From Sternotherus odoratus (Eukaryota > Chordata > Testudines > Kinosternidae): 64,000 nucleotides of DNA. Numbering within the stretch: the stretch's first letter is position 1; each line of letters starts with the position of its first letter. The stretch covers positions 170,635,934 through 170,699,933 of the forward strand of contig JAVMKO010000001.1 in the NCBI GenBank assembly GCA_032164245.1. The letters are read 5' to 3'. Of the stretch, positions 39,120-53,690 are shown piece by piece. The notes under the pieces were generated by a model, which saw nothing but the letters and a program-made list of their open reading frames with translations, had not been told where the DNA came from and made no database searches. Position numbers and translations under genes: made by a program.

Positions 39120-42100
39120 GCTATTCTTTAAACTTGAAATTTCTGCACACACATCATATAAAAACCTCTTTACATTAAACTGCAAACAATCCCCAATTTA
39201 AAAAAGAAATCCCACCACAAATTTCCACCAGTCAGTATCGGTATATGAAAGTGGAGTTCCATGCTTATTCTTCCCTCCTGCTCTGATTACCACAAGATGA
39301 CTGTTTACTGAGGAGATGAGGATAGCTGTGGTGGTGAAAACGGCAGTTATGAAATCTGTTTCCAAGCTATTACAAGAAGCACTCTCTCCTAATGAGGGAA
39401 AGGCCCTGCCAGAATTTACAAGTTAATCACACTTCCAGGTTGATCAAAGGATTTCAGCAATTTTAGGGAACTAGCACAAGAGGAATGAGGTCTTAAGCTT
39501 CACCTCTGAACAGGGAAGAAAACCCCAGTGGAAACAGCTGCACCTCAGAATGGAAGAGAGATCCAGGAGAAAATTGGAGAAGCTTAGGCAGAATACTCTA
39601 GGAGACTGGAGCCAAAGAGGGCAGTGTGATAAGTTGGTACTTGGAGAGAAAGGTGGGATCAAGGAAAGCTTTTTTCCCCCTCCTTCAAGATGGGGAAACA
39701 AGATCTTTAGTCATAGAAAGGGCTTAAAAATTCACTTATCTGCATAGCCATGACAAGTAAAGTCAGATCAGTTGCATGAGAGGGACCTTTATCACCCTGA
39801 TTACCTGTACTATAATGTTTTGATAAGTCAAGTGCAGAAGTTCCTAGTTGCAGCACCAGTTGGCACTCTTCAAGACTTGCTGCTGCTTCTCCCATATCAC
39901 CCGAGCAAGCGACTGTCTCAGCAGGAAAGACAACCCCAAGAGTATTAAGAAATGTCTGAGATCCTGGAGCACCCTGGACAGCTGCACAGAACAGAACTGA
40001 GACCAGGTGGACCAGAACAGTGCAACAGAGCACTGTATGAACCTGATGTCAATAGGGCTCAAGCCAAAAGGAAACCTAATCACTTGGTGAACCAACCAGC
40101 AGAGACCAGGATCACCAAGATTGGACTACCGATTTACTAGATTAAATTTTATGCTTATTCCCTAAACTCCATTAGGATGGATACTGGATTCCAATTAAAA
40201 AGCACAAAAAAGTACTTTTAAATATTAATAGTTACATGTAAATACTGTAAATATTCAAGATACATAAAAACAAAAGTCAGGTTATCAAAATCATGCATTT
40301 AAAACTAAGTGATGTATTAAATCAAGGAAGTGTTAAAGTGTAGTTAAGAAACTGAACTATTAGTTTCTTGTCACCATGTCCTTCAAGATTTTAGAACTAG
40401 CAGATCTCATCCTCTTAGATTTTAGGTTGGGGGCGGGGGGGGGGAGGGCTAGATTAGAAAAGGAAAAAAACCCAAGCTTTCTTGCTTTAACTACTTTGAA
40501 CAAGCTTGTCACGAAACTGAACTAGTTGAATAAACTCAAATTAAGAATATATTTTCTGCAGCTACAGAAGTGGCTACTGCAGCACAAAGTTGGTTTAACT
40601 TCAACAACCTGTAGTTCCAGGTGTTTGGCCAGTGAATTCAACCAGTTCAGTTCCTTGACTTTCTTTAAAACTTTGGCAGCAAACATGTATTGTTTGATTT
40701 TTTTAATGTAAATTAAAATTATTTTAAAAGATTACAGTAAATTTATTCCTTAACATAGGCTGTAAATTTCAAATTTGATTTTAAATAGGTTTATTTTTTT
40801 TAAAGAAAAATTTATTTAATGTAAACAAAATGCATTTTTATTGGTTTGCAGAGAAAGTGGGAGGGCAGGAAGAGGATTTATGAGCAGAGTGCATGAATCT
40901 GCACATAAAGAATATCACATCATAGGTACAGCATGGAATAATGGTCAGATTCATTTAAAAATGGAGTGAAGGGCATAAAATAGTATAATATACAGAGATA
41001 TTTTAATTTAAAATCCTATAAAAAACAACAATTTGGTTTACAAAGTTTAGGTTTTATAGGAATGGAGAGTTTCTGCCTGAATTTCAGCCTTAGCTTACCT
41101 CTAACAGGAAATAAAGCCTAACCTGGACACACCTGCCTACGGGCTGGCGACCAGCCCACAGTGCACTTGGAGTCCTCAATCTTTTCCATCAGCCCAATCA
41201 CTGTTTTACCTTTCCACGCACAGTTCCTTTTCCTGGTTTTTTTAATATGCATATTTTGTTTTAGCTATTAAAAACAATTTCCCATTTTAGACTAGAAAAA
41301 CACTCATGAATGAAGATTTAAATAAAGAACAATTTAGTATTGGGCAGTTCCTCTTTCATGTTAACATAAAGCTGCAGTGCTGTGCACTGTTGGCTTCTCA
41401 TCAATCAAGAGGAAACCCAGAATTGTAAAAGGACTTCTTTCCTTTTCTATGGAAATAGTGCCCAGTCTTAATTTGTAATGAGGAAACCACCCACTTCTGC
41501 AGAATACATTCAGGAATACAAACGAAAAACCATCAGAAAGTGTAAAAGATCAAGTGAACAGAACAACAGATTGTTAGTGGGAGACTGAGTCAAGAGCAGA
41601 AGATTAAATTAAGAAGTTACTGAAAGGAAGCAGCAGAAGAATCAGACAAGTTGTCTGTATCAAATCTAAAGTCAGTTTGGACAAGAGTAGGGGACTAAGC
41701 TGAGGGACAAAAAAAGAGTTAAGCATTCATTCAAGGAAAATTCATAGGGGAGAGCATAACACTATCATAGACAAACCTTGTGGGATTACAATAAACCTTC
41801 CTGAATTAGCTTTAATACTGTGGGTTAAAATGTAGTTGTGTATGTATTATAGAATCGTATGGAACTCCTTCAGGAGGAGGGGAAAGCTAATGTAATTTGT
41901 TTATCAGCGCTTTAAAGCCATGCCCTGCAGAGGGTGGCATATACTAGTTCAAACTGGAGTCTCCAGTTTCCATCAGACAAAAAGATTTTTGGATAAATAA
42001 CCTAGTTTTAAACAGACTCAGGGCCTTCTTCCTGATCCAGCAGACGGACGGGATCCTTGATTCACAGAGCACTCCAATCCTTACGGAAGGGTTGGATGGA

Positions 42101-42475
42101 CTATGCCTGCTAAGGCTCCATAAGACTCTGTGCTTGTTCTGAACTGAAGTGCAAGGAAACCCCTCAAATGGAGTACTGAAGGACTGCTCCTGCCAGACCC
42201 ACGTTATGGTTGGAGTGATCTGTATCATGCTTAGTAGCATGTGTGGAGGTTCTTTTTTTTTTTTCTCTCTCTCTCTAGTGCTTTTACTTTAAGAATGAAA
42301 TAGGCTTGCAGAAAAATTGTTGTGTGGCAACTATAAGCCACACTGTTCATCTCTGAAGAGCAAGTAAGCAGGCTTGTTTGGGCAGTCTGTCTCAGCTGGG
42401 AACAACAAAGAGAAGGCAGAGGAAACTGTTCAGAGTGGGGATACCCTGGTTAGAAGAGAATGAGACATGTCTCTC
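39120..42475. other. KDM6A intron, unclassified
   Basis: 3.3 kb between the two foldback elements. 39450-40140 and 41740-42260 are less AT-rich and may be old repeats; the second contains an AATAAA at about 41800, so a decayed LTR is conceivable but not shown. A G-run lies at about 40430-40447. Confidence 0.3.
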
Positions 42476-42489
42476 TATGCAAGAGAAGT

Positions 42490-42687
42490 ATCAGATGAGT
42501 AGCGATGTTAGTCTGGATCTCCAAAAGCAACAAAGAGTCCCGTGGCACCTTATAGACTAACAGATGTATTAGAGCATAAGCTTTCATGGGTGAATACCCA
42601 CTTCGTCAGACACATGGTTATTCACTCATGCAAGCTTATGCTCAGATATGTCTGTTAGTCTATAAAGTGCCACAGGACTCTGTTGCT
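42490..42687. mobile_element. Foldback SINE-like element, copy 2 (198 bp)
   Basis: Same family as the element at 38911: GTGGCACCTTATAGACTAACAGA...ATAAGCTTTCATGGGTG and the inverse TCTGTTAGTCTATAAAGTGCCAC. Exact 14-base duplication TATGCAAGAGAAGT at 42476-42489 and 42688-42701. Confidence 0.8.
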
Positions 42688-43001
42688 TATGCAAGAGAAG
42701 TGACAGTTAGGAGAGTTGGAAGCCTGAGAGTGGGTGCCATTGTTGTATCATAGAGGGGAAATACAGTTGCCCTGAACTGTGACAGAGAGAACTAGAGGGT
42801 CAATACTTAATGGTTACCTGGAGAAAAAGGATATAGGACAACCCAAACTGAATAGCCTTCAAAGAAGAAAAAGAGCAACAAGAGAAGCCCAACCCCATTG
42901 CTATAGTCTACATGTCCAGGATACAGGATCTAAAGGGAAGGCTACTGAAGGGGAGAACAGTAACAGATGCTAACTTATCAGAAAAGAGCTACCTTTTAGA
43001 G

Positions 43002-43592
43002 TAGGGGTGGGCAAACTTATTGGCCTGAGGGCCACACTGGGGTGGGAAAATTGCATGCAGGGCCATGAATGTACGGCTGGGGCAGGAGGTTGGGGTGAAG
43101 GAGGTAGTGCGGGGTATGGCCGGGGGCTGGAGGGCAGCGTGGGGTTCGGGGCACAGGGTTGCAGTGTGGCGTGCAGGAAGGAGTTCGGGATGTGGGCTCT
43201 GGCACTGCAGAGGCAGGCAGTGGGGCTAGAGCAAGCTTCCTGCCTGCCTGCCCTGGCCCCACACCGCTCTGGGCAGTGGCCAGCACCATGCCCCGTGGCC
43301 CCTGCAGGAGGGGATCAGAGGGCTCCTGGTGCGTTGCCCTTGCTTGTGGGTCCCTCCCCTAAAGCTCCAATTGGCTGCGATACCACATTCCCTGCCAATG
43401 GGGGCCTCTGAGGTACTCACAGGCAAGGGCAGTGCACAGAGCCTTCTGCCCCCCTCTGAGGGGCCACAGGGACAGAGTGCCTGCTGCTTCTGGGAGTGGC
43501 GCGGGGCCCATGGCACCATGGAGGGTGTAATCTTGTGGGTCGGATCCAAAGCTCTTAGGGGCTGGATCTGGGCCGCAGTTTGCCCACCCCTG
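43002..43592. mobile_element. Non-autonomous hAT transposon, 591 bp
   Basis: Ends TAGGGGTGGGCAAACTTATTGG and GCAGTTTGCCCACCCCTG. Exact 8-base duplication TTTTAGAG at 42994-43001 and 43593-43600. Same end family as the element at 15752. The interior is GC-rich and produces long but meaningless open frames on both strands. Confidence 0.9.
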
Positions 43593-43600
43593 TTTTAGAG

Positions 43601-44318
43601 GCTGGGGAAGAGGCAGGGCATGGATCAGGAGGAATTTCCCGGAGTTAGCAATTCCAGGGGATGATCATTAAGCTTATGAGAGAAAATGGAAGGATGAGCA
43701 GCGTGGATACATTATAGACAAACCTATGTTTAAAAACCATTAAGGTTTCAAAATCAAGCACCCAGAAGTTAGGAAATGTCAAACGAAATGGAGTCCTGTG
43801 GAAATAATAGTATGTGATCATGATATATAGTCTTTGTACATATGCACGGGGAACCATGTTTCCTAGCTTATGAGTTCATGACCCTGCAATCTAAATAATG
43901 TTCTTTTAATAAGTTTTAATAAGTTTTCTAGGTTTTTAAAGAAGCGCGCACACACAAAAATCCATCATATGACACTATTGACACTCATGTGGTTAATCAG
44001 TATGACTGGAACTTTTAGATCCACTATACAGACCTCTGCCACTTGGGCTAATAGAGTAACTGATGAGCAATAGTACGCTGTTATCCTCTGTTGAGGGATG
44101 AGATACTTTGCCAATGGGTTTCACAGATATTTGCTGGCAGCAGAGGAATGGTGAGACTCCGGGATCTTGGGTTTTATTCCAGGCTCTGGAGAGGAGTATG
44201 CTTTGGTGTACATAGAATCTTTTGCCCATTACCACAAAGTTTGACTCCTCCTATCCTGTTCCCTCCATCCTGCACTGCCTCAGACCTGTCTATTCTAAGC
44301 CCCTGGTTCCTTGTCCCA
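43601..44318. other. KDM6A intron, unclassified
   Basis: No recognised feature between the hAT and Harbinger elements. Confidence 0.4.
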
Positions 44319-44636
44319 GGGCAGGTCTACACTACAAGGCTAAGTCGACCTAAGCTACGCAACTCCAGCTAAGTGAATAACATAGCTGGAGTCAACATAT
44401 GTTAGGGTGACTTACTTAGGTGTCTACACCGTGCTGGGTCGATGGGAGAAATTCTCCCGTTGACTTACCTTATGCTTCTTGTTCCAGTGGAGTACTGGAG
44501 TCAATGGGAGAGCAATCAGTGGTCGATTTAACAGGTCTTCACTAGACCTGCTAAATCAACCCCCTTAAACCTGCTAAGTCAACCCCCAGTGAATCAATTG
44601 CTGCATGTTGATCCCCCAGTAAGTGTAGACAAGCCC
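44319..44636. mobile_element. Harbinger-type MITE, 318 bp
   Basis: Ends GGGCAGGTCTACACTAC and the inverse of AGTGTAGACAAGCCC. CCA precedes and follows it (44316-44318 and 44637-44639), a 3-base duplication as PIF/Harbinger elements make, though TWA is usual. The interior repeats AAGTCGAC/GTTGACTT words. Confidence 0.65.
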
Positions 44637-45295
44637 CCAGTCTCTAATCCTCAAGACTTCTCATTTCAGTCCCAGTCCCCTTTCCTGACAGATACTAGTT
44701 GTTCTTGCTAGGCTGAGTACTAATCGGCATTATACTAAAAAACAATGGAAGCAAATTACATTATTTTGTCTTGAAATGTTTGCATAGTCTCTTAAAATAC
44801 ACGCCTCCCATCAGACCTCTTTGCTAAGAAAGGTGAGTTAAGTCTTTTGGAAGTGAATTTTTAAAGTCTTAATGCATATTGTGTGAAATCCTTGGGAACA
44901 AACAAGATGAGAGAACAAAAGACTGGAATTTACTGTTATACACAGAATGACATGGACTAGGAGATATGTAAACGGATGTTTTGTATAAGAAGGGTGTTTC
45001 CTTCAAGCTCTCTCCAGGAAGAGCACATAGCTCAGCCTTTAAAAACACTTTTAGTCTCACATCATGAATTTGTTTGTTTGTTATAGAACTTTTGCAACTG
45101 GCATCTACCTGCCTCAAAACACCAAGAATTGACCTGTATAAGCATTTGGCTTTAAATAGGAATTGGGAATTCTAACAATTTGCAAAATATGTATGTTTCC
45201 TATATGGCAATATGGTGTTGCTACTTTGTTATCAGAAAAACACATTTATTTTAAACTGGCGAAGCACCTGTTATGTAGCCAATGATAAGATAAGC

Positions 45296-45869
45296 CAGTG
45301 GTCCCCACCCACCGGTCCACGGACCGGTCCCGGTCCGTGGAGCCTTTGCTACCGGGCCGCGGCTGCGCTCCCCTCCGGGCCGCGGCTGCGCTCCCCTCCG
45401 GGCCGCGGCTGCGCTCCCCTCCGGTTCCCCTCCGTTCCCCTCTGGGCGCGTTCCCTCCGCGTTCCCCTCCGTGCCGCGGCTGCGCTCCCCTGCGTGCCGC
45501 GGCTGCGCTTCCCTCCGGTTCCCCTCCGTTCCCCTCTGGGCGCGTTCCCCTCCGTGCTGCGGCTGCGCTCCCCTGCGGGCCGCGGCTGCACTTCCCTCCG
45601 GTTCCCCTCTGTTCGCGTTCTCCTGTGTTTCCCCATCCGGTTGGTTCCCGCCTTCCGTTCCGGTCCTGCTTCCGGCGGCTTTTCGACGCACATAGTACAT
45701 TCCTCCGCGGAGAGGTGAACAATTAAAGCTGATCAATTGAATTCTGCGGCTTTTCGGCGGACATACAACGGTCCGCCGCACACAGTGAAAAGTTAAATTC
45801 CGACCGGGCCGCAAGCCCGACTCGGCCGCGTTCACCGGTCCGCGACGAACAAAAGGTTGGGGACCACTG
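45296..45869. mobile_element. hAT transposon with a GC-rich tandem repeat, 574 bp
   Basis: Ends CAGTGGTCCCCACCCACC and GGTTGGGGACCACTG. Exact 8-base duplication AGATAAGC at 45288-45295 and 45870-45877. The region 45355-45620 is a run of diverged units of roughly 21-23 bases built on GGGCCGCGGCTGCGCTCCCC. The right interior carries GCGGCTTTTCGGCGGACATACAA, shared with the element at 22899. Arg/Gly- and Pro-rich frames on both strands come from the tandem repeat. Confidence 0.9.
45355..45620. repeat. CpG-dense tandem repeat
   Basis: About a dozen units of GGGCCGCGGCTGCGCTCCCCTCC type with variants ending GGTTCCCC. It is the most CpG-dense stretch of the window and lies inside a hAT element in a KDM6A intron. 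Confidence 0.85.
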
Positions 45870-46108
45870 AGATAAGCAACTCTAAGATTAACTGGGAGAC
45901 TAACCCAAATACAGATCAGAAAATGATAGGGATACATATGCATATGTATGCATAGTTTTTATTAAATAACAAAAAAAGTAAAATGAGCTACAAGAACCAA
46001 GACATGAGGAAAGAAAACAGGAATCTTGTTAGATAAATAATAAAGGTGGGCATGTTGGCTCGACTTTGTCATTTTTTATAATTATAAACAAATTGCAGGG
46101 AGACTCAC

Positions 46109-46183
46109 TTTTTGTCGCTCGACAGATCAATGTTGGTCCCAAATTTGATTGTTTTGAAAGGTCCTCTTCTTCTCCTACCAGAG
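46109..46183 (-). CDS. KDM6A: KDM6A exon e: basic patch before the JmjC domain
   Basis: One base completes Asn169, then 24 codons (170-193) and two bases of a split Lys codon. The reading [20 protein letters not shown] carries a run of four arginines followed by the conserved FGTNIDLS motif. Acceptor ACAG above 46183; donor GTGAGT at 46103-46108. The following intron is about 7.6 kb and holds most of the DNA-transposon insertions in this half of the gene. Confidence 0.95.
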
Positions 46184-46262
46184 CTGTAAAAATTATGAAA
46201 ATATATGAAGTATATCTTTTGGAACAGAAACTACAGAAGTATACTATTTATACCTAACTCAC

Positions 46263-46327
46263 TTATCAGAAGATGTAGATTCATTATCTGAGTGGTCCTT
46301 GTGGTGACTCTTTTTCTCATTTTCCTC
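46263..46327 (-). CDS. KDM6A: KDM6A exon d: charged Ser/Lys/Glu linker
   Basis: 21 codons (residues 148-168) plus two bases of a split Asn codon. It encodes EENEKKSHHKDHSDNESTSSD, a charged, presumably flexible insertion found in UTX at this place. Acceptor GCAG above 46327; donor GTGAGT at 46257-46262. The intron to the next exon is only 79 bp, the shortest seen here. Confidence 0.94.
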
Positions 46328-48348
46328 CTGCAAAACAAAAACCATGGCATTTCCTATCACTTTATTATATAGTATTAATAGCTGTAATCTTAAACCAAAC
46401 AAAATATGAAAACCTTTGTATCTATAATTTTTATACGGACAATTTTTAGAGCTGGTCCAGAGGTTGTTTTGAAAAATTAGAGGGAGATTGGAGATAAGAA
46501 TATTTTTGCTGACTTCCATAAAAGAGGAAAAGGAACATTGTGTTATAAACATCATTTTAACATGTATATGTATGTTTTACATTCCTTTGCTACTAGTAAC
46601 TTGTTACGAGACAGAAAAAAATCTGATCTGAAAATACTACAGTCATCTATGCAATTTTTTTCATGCAAAAGTTAATGACAATAGAGGCTTTCTGGCTGAC
46701 CTCTTGTAACATGCCAGTTCATGTGCATTATCAAACATTCGCTGCTCTGGAAGCCTATATGCATTCTTTTCCTTCTATTTCTTAAAGTTTTGATACAGCT
46801 ATGCTCTGACAAACTTAAGAGTTGAGAACGTTAACATATTAGCTATATATTTCAAAATTTATTGAAAGCAAATTATGCACACACTTTTACATTCACTCTC
46901 TTTCTTTCTTCATGACAGAAATATTAGTTTGGCCCGGCACCCATCTCAAATACTTTGCATATTTCTAGATTCTTTCTCTGACAATAACAATGGCTCCAGC
47001 CACACACCTCCCCAACCCCACTCTCTGCATAAGGTTCTGCCCATCCTCTGACCGCTTTCTAACTTACCTTATGGCCCTGAGAACCAGTGGGGCTTAAAGC
47101 TTCTGGCAGCCCCCACCTTCCAACAGCGTTGGAATGATCTGGAAGAATACAATCCTCGCTCACTTCCCCAAACAGCAGCCGGAAATCTTCAGTGGATATC
47201 CCATTTCCCCAATCACCATTGCAGATCTAGAAAAATCCCATTTGTGTCCCTGATCAGCCCAATCCAGGTGCCATCAAAATCCCCCAATGTACCCCCTCCA
47301 GAATGTCCTTGATTCCGTCTCCTGCTTCTCTCACAGCCCATGATTAGTCCTCTCCACTTTCTTGCAATTACAAATCCAGACTTGGATCTTCTACCACATC
47401 TACTGCTTCTAATTCATCAGTGCTAGAACTAGGGATGCTACTGCACCCCTTGTCTTGAAGTGGTTTCCAACATATACAGCGTTTACAGTTTGGTTCAATA
47501 GCTCTCAGCATTTCCACTATACAAATTGTTCCAACACCCTATTCTAATCTGCTCACAAAGTTCTTGATTCTCCTGTCTGAAGTGCAAGTTCTAACTTAAA
47601 AGTTCTCCTGTCCCTGTCACCTCACCCAGCCCATCACCACTTCCCTTGTGATTAAAGTGAAAATACCAGCCCTCGGCCCTCTGCTACTGCTGCTTCCCAA
47701 CCTCTTCTAAGATAGAGCTTCTCAGAAATACCTTGCACTCTTGCTCTATTTAGTTGAGTATTTTCATGTATCTAGGATCACATCTGTGTGGAGTTTTCAG
47801 GAGTTCCCAAGTTAATTCCAGGGATTTACTCACCACTAGAATTTGGGGCCACAAAAACTAGAAACCCCCTTTTTAAAAAAAATATTAGCTAAGGTTAGCA
47901 AAAAACGTATTTAAAAAACCATGAATACTTCACTTTATATACTGAAACAATGTTTTTATAAAAAGAAAAAATATTAATTTTAGAAACCTGTGTTCCCAAA
48001 TATAGCGGGAATTACATAATAGCGTAAACAGAATGCCATTATATAATATCAGATATGGAAAGCATTAACAGGCATATATCTGAAACTATAACATTATTTC
48101 TACTGTATCAAATACTTGAGTTGAAGGAAAACAGTGCGTGTGGGCTTCTAAAAAGCAGCACATAAACATATTACCATACTCTGAATAAAGAAATTTTATT
48201 TCAAAGTATTTTTCAGTTGGAAATTGAAAAATAGTATGTAAAACTACTTTTAAAAATTTTAAATGCATTTTTAAAGTTCTCAACAACTTTTAAATCTGAG
48301 TTAACTTAAATTGATATATAGTAGTATGTACGTGAAAGTGATAACTAA
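46328..48348. other. KDM6A intron between exons c and d, proximal part
   Basis: About 2 kb; 46980-47700 is C- and T-rich, the rest AT-rich. No named repeat and no coding signal. Confidence 0.4.
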
Positions 48349-48634
48349 GGCCACATCTACTCTACCAGCTGGATTGACGGGTACCGATCGATCTATTGGG
48401 GATCGATTTATTGCATCTCGTCAAGACGCGATAAATCGGTCCCCAAAATCAACTCCAGAAGTCCAGCTCTCCAAAAGGCCCAAGGCAGAGTCGACGGGGG
48501 AGCCTGCCGTTGACCGTTTCTGCCGTGAGGATGGCAGGTAAGTCAACCTAAGATGCATCAACTTCAGCAACGCTATTCATGTAGCTGAAATTGCATATCT
48601 TAGGTCGACCCTCCCCACTAGTGTAGACCAGGCC
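48349..48634. mobile_element. Harbinger-type MITE, 286 bp
   Basis: Ends GGCCACATCTACTCTAC and CTAGTGTAGACCAGGCC. TAA duplicates at 48346-48348 and 48635-48637, matching the TWA target of PIF/Harbinger. Related to the element at 44319. The open frame over 48311-48541 is part of it. Confidence 0.8.
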
Positions 48635-48879
48635 TAATAGTCTTACACTAAAGAAACTAAAGGTGTTTGTGCAGAACACCTTATAGTCTATTTGCCCATC
48701 TAGTCACAGGGAATTTATATGCTTAGATATGCCTTTAGAATTAATGTGAATCCCCTTCTTCCCAATATCAACTGATAGAAAGGACTCCATAAAACATGAT
48801 CATATGAATTTTTTGGGGGGGAAGTTGTTACTGAGGACAAGTTGGCTGCAGAATTACGGTGTTCATTATAAAATAGTTA

Positions 48880-49107
<228 letters not shown>

Positions 49108-49539
49108 TTAATACAGTTTACAAATAATAGGTCAGTGTAATGAAAAGGTTAAATTATACATTGGGAAAACAGAGATTAATATATTTAAAGAAACTAAAGG
49201 TATATACTGAAGCACATTTGACATATTTCCTATTCAGGTAAAATATAATTTCTCAGATATGATAAACACAATCCAGTTTATTTAGGTTTCATATTAAATA
49301 TTCATGTCATAAAAAGCCTTCCCCATATATAAGCCTAGAAGAGACTATGCTGCCTAAAAATGTCCTTCTAAGAAAAGGACATGTATTATTAGATTAAGTA
49401 AATATTTAGTAGCAGATATGACTAAATCTACTATTTCTGAAAATATTTATTTCGGACAAATGCTGGTCTCAAAAAAACCCCAAAACCCCCCCAAAAGCCT
49501 TCTATTAAATAATAGGCATACTTAGCAAGTACAGAAATT

Positions 49540-49680
49540 TTAATCCATAGATCTCAAAATGCTTTACCAATGCAGATGGAATTATTATCCTCCATTTTAG
49601 AGATGGGAGAACTAAGGCACGGAACAATGTGGGCCAAGAGTTTCAAAGACAGAAGCCTGACGTTAGGTTTTGAAACAGGT
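49540..49680 (+). repeat. MIR-like SINE fragment
   Basis: ATCTCAAAATGCTTTACCAATG..GGAATTATTATCCTCCATTTTAGAGATGGGAGAACTAAGGCACGGA follows the MIR core order. Confidence 0.65.
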
Positions 49681-49947
49681 GGTTAGGAACCTGTTGACTA
49701 AAGTCACTGGGAGCTGCTGGATGCTAAGTTCTTTTAAAAGTACCAAAGAAATACAGCTTAGTTTCCAGACTACATATTACCCTAATTCCTTGTTATACAA
49801 ACATGAATATATTAAGGAAATAAAATGGACTTTTGTGAACTTTTGTCAGTGGTTTCCCCAATACATTCATACTTCCCTACATACATACAGTCTTTTAGAA
49901 AGAAAAGTCTACCCTGTGCTTTGTTTTTTTGGATAAAACAAACTTAC

Positions 49948-50053
49948 CTAATTTAAGAGCTCCAGCAAGGCCACGTATTACAGTAACAGGATTGTTTGGA
50001 TTTGTACAAAATTGATGTAAAGGTGGAAAGAAAGCATCACGTTTATTTTCCAA
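49948..50053 (-). CDS. KDM6A: KDM6A exon b: start of the JmjC-proximal region
   Basis: 35 codons (residues 44-78) plus one base of a split Asp codon. It encodes [15 protein letters not shown]...[13 protein letters not shown], almost invariant in UTX proteins; this helical segment packs against the JmjC fold. The acceptor ends CTGCAG next to 50053; the donor GTAAGT is at 49942-49947. It continues the frame of the exon at 51485 without loss. Confidence 0.96.
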
Positions 50054-51775
<1,722 letters not shown>

Positions 51776-51950
51776 TTAATCAAGGATTCTCATTTAGTAA
51801 GATGACACTATTTTAAAATTATTCCCACTATTCCCCTCTCTCCAAGTTTACAAAAACACCACCATAAATTAAAAATATAACTAATCTCAAAAGAAAAATT
51901 ATAGTTTAGATTATTTTCTAACATAGCAAACAGTTTTTAACTTGAAGTTT

Positions 51951-52065
51951 AGTAGAACCTTATTAATTGGCACTGACTACCAGGTGATCCATTCATGGCA
52001 GTGAGGAACAAAAAAAACTTTTCAGATTAAGTCCATCTGGTAATAGAGGACATAGCATTATTAAA
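51951..52065. repeat. Possible Tigger-like fragment
   Basis: TAGTAGAACCTTATTAATTGGCACTG resembles the terminal repeat of Tigger/pogo elements (compare 54615). No second end was found. Confidence 0.3.
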
Positions 52066-53690
52066 TTGATAATACACAATCTCTCACAATTTCATAAAAA
52101 GGACTGTTAAAGTCACAAACAGCAAATTTCCAAATCACTGAGTAAGAACATATATGATTAAAAAACTACCATGCAGTAATGTACGTTATTCATTTATTTT
52201 GACAAGTTTAATTTTATACTTGTACTTCACAGTATACTAGCATATACATATTGTAGGATAATTTGTTAAAGTCATTCTGCAGCACTCAACTTCTAAATCT
52301 TTCTCGTGAAGAACATTAAAACTAAATTATTATCCCTGAAGATTAGTGAAGTGAGAATTAACAAATATATACTGCATTTTTTTTTGTCTTGGAATGGGAT
52401 TGTACAGTTACTCTAAGGTACAAAAATAATAATATATTCCCCCCAAAGATGACATTTTATATGCATATAAAAATATGGGGCTTATGTGGCACAGTATCAT
52501 CTTAAATTCTTTAGTCTTATCTAACCTGCAAAGATAAATGCACAAAACATGATTTCAACAGTAGCATGTGATGCCAAGAGGACTTACTTGAAGTATTGAA
52601 ATAGTCCCAATATCTAAATTGACATGGCCCTATTTCAGACTAGAAATAGTTAAAAAATCTTTCCCAACAAATGATCAGTACAAATAATGCTCTGTCACAC
52701 ACTATCATTCAACACAAGAGTACAGATAATAACTCAGAAAGGGCAACATCAAAATTCATCGTGTTGTATTCTAACTCTGATGTATGAAAGGTTACACATG
52801 CAGCTCTGCATAAGAGTTAAGGATATGTGATCAAATGTTAGTCAATACCAATCAGTGTACTGTATGTATTTTACTTGCTAAACTAATTTGATACTAGATC
52901 AGTTTCTGATGTAGTAAATTCAGAAATTAATTGGGGAATGACTGCAGAACAGTGGAATCAAACCCAAACAAAAAACAACTCTGTGCTGATGCAATGCAGT
53001 GTTTGAAATTGTATACTCCTAAGGAGAAGAAACTCTAAAATATTACTCCCACGGCTACTATAATTTTGCTTCCCATAGCACATATAGTTCTGCAGTTGGT
53101 ATTACTGCATATTATTATTTGTAATGTGATATATCACCTAGGAGCACAGTCAGGAATCAGGACCCTACTGTGCTAAGTGCCATACAAAAACAGAACAAAA
53201 AGACAGTCGCTGCCTCAAAAAGCTTACATATGGTACAAATTTTAATGCCTTAATGTATCATGTTCACTTTGCCTATTATAGTAGCTGCACAAGACCCTGA
53301 CTCAGCACAGCACTTACGCATGTGCTTAAATCCCTCAGAAAATCATGTGCTTACGTATGTTGCTCAATCAGGACTTAAAATACCAAACAATGTTGCAGTT
53401 GTACTTCATTGTTGCATAGTGAAATATACCCAAGTTACACTTACACTGCATGGCAGTTGAACTGGACATCTGTCACTCAAGAGGAGAGTAGGGTAGGAAG
53501 GGGTTATGCAGTCAAAAGGTGGGTTGGACTACTGTTAGTGGGATGTTCACACACGTCAATTTACAACCTTTTGATCACAAACTGACGGGTACCTGCGTAG
53601 GATTGCAATCCCAAGCATATAATGTGCCCTTCAGAGCTGGTGACATGCTAAACTGGACACATTCTTGCTACTAAACACGTGTATCTATTT
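52066..53690. other. KDM6A first visible intron, unclassified
   Basis: AT-rich. 53140-53340 (AGGAGCACAGTCAGGAATCAGGACCC...CACTTACGCATGTGCTTAA) looks like an ancient interspersed repeat I cannot name with confidence. Confidence 0.35.

Noticed and set aside
43007..43549. Open frames of 107-134 codons on both strands
   Set aside because: Entirely within the GC-rich interior of the hAT at 43002-43592; no domain content.
45212..45943. Long Arg/Gly-rich and Pro-rich frames on both strands
   Set aside because: They arise from the GC-rich tandem repeat inside a hAT element with an exact 8-bp target duplication.
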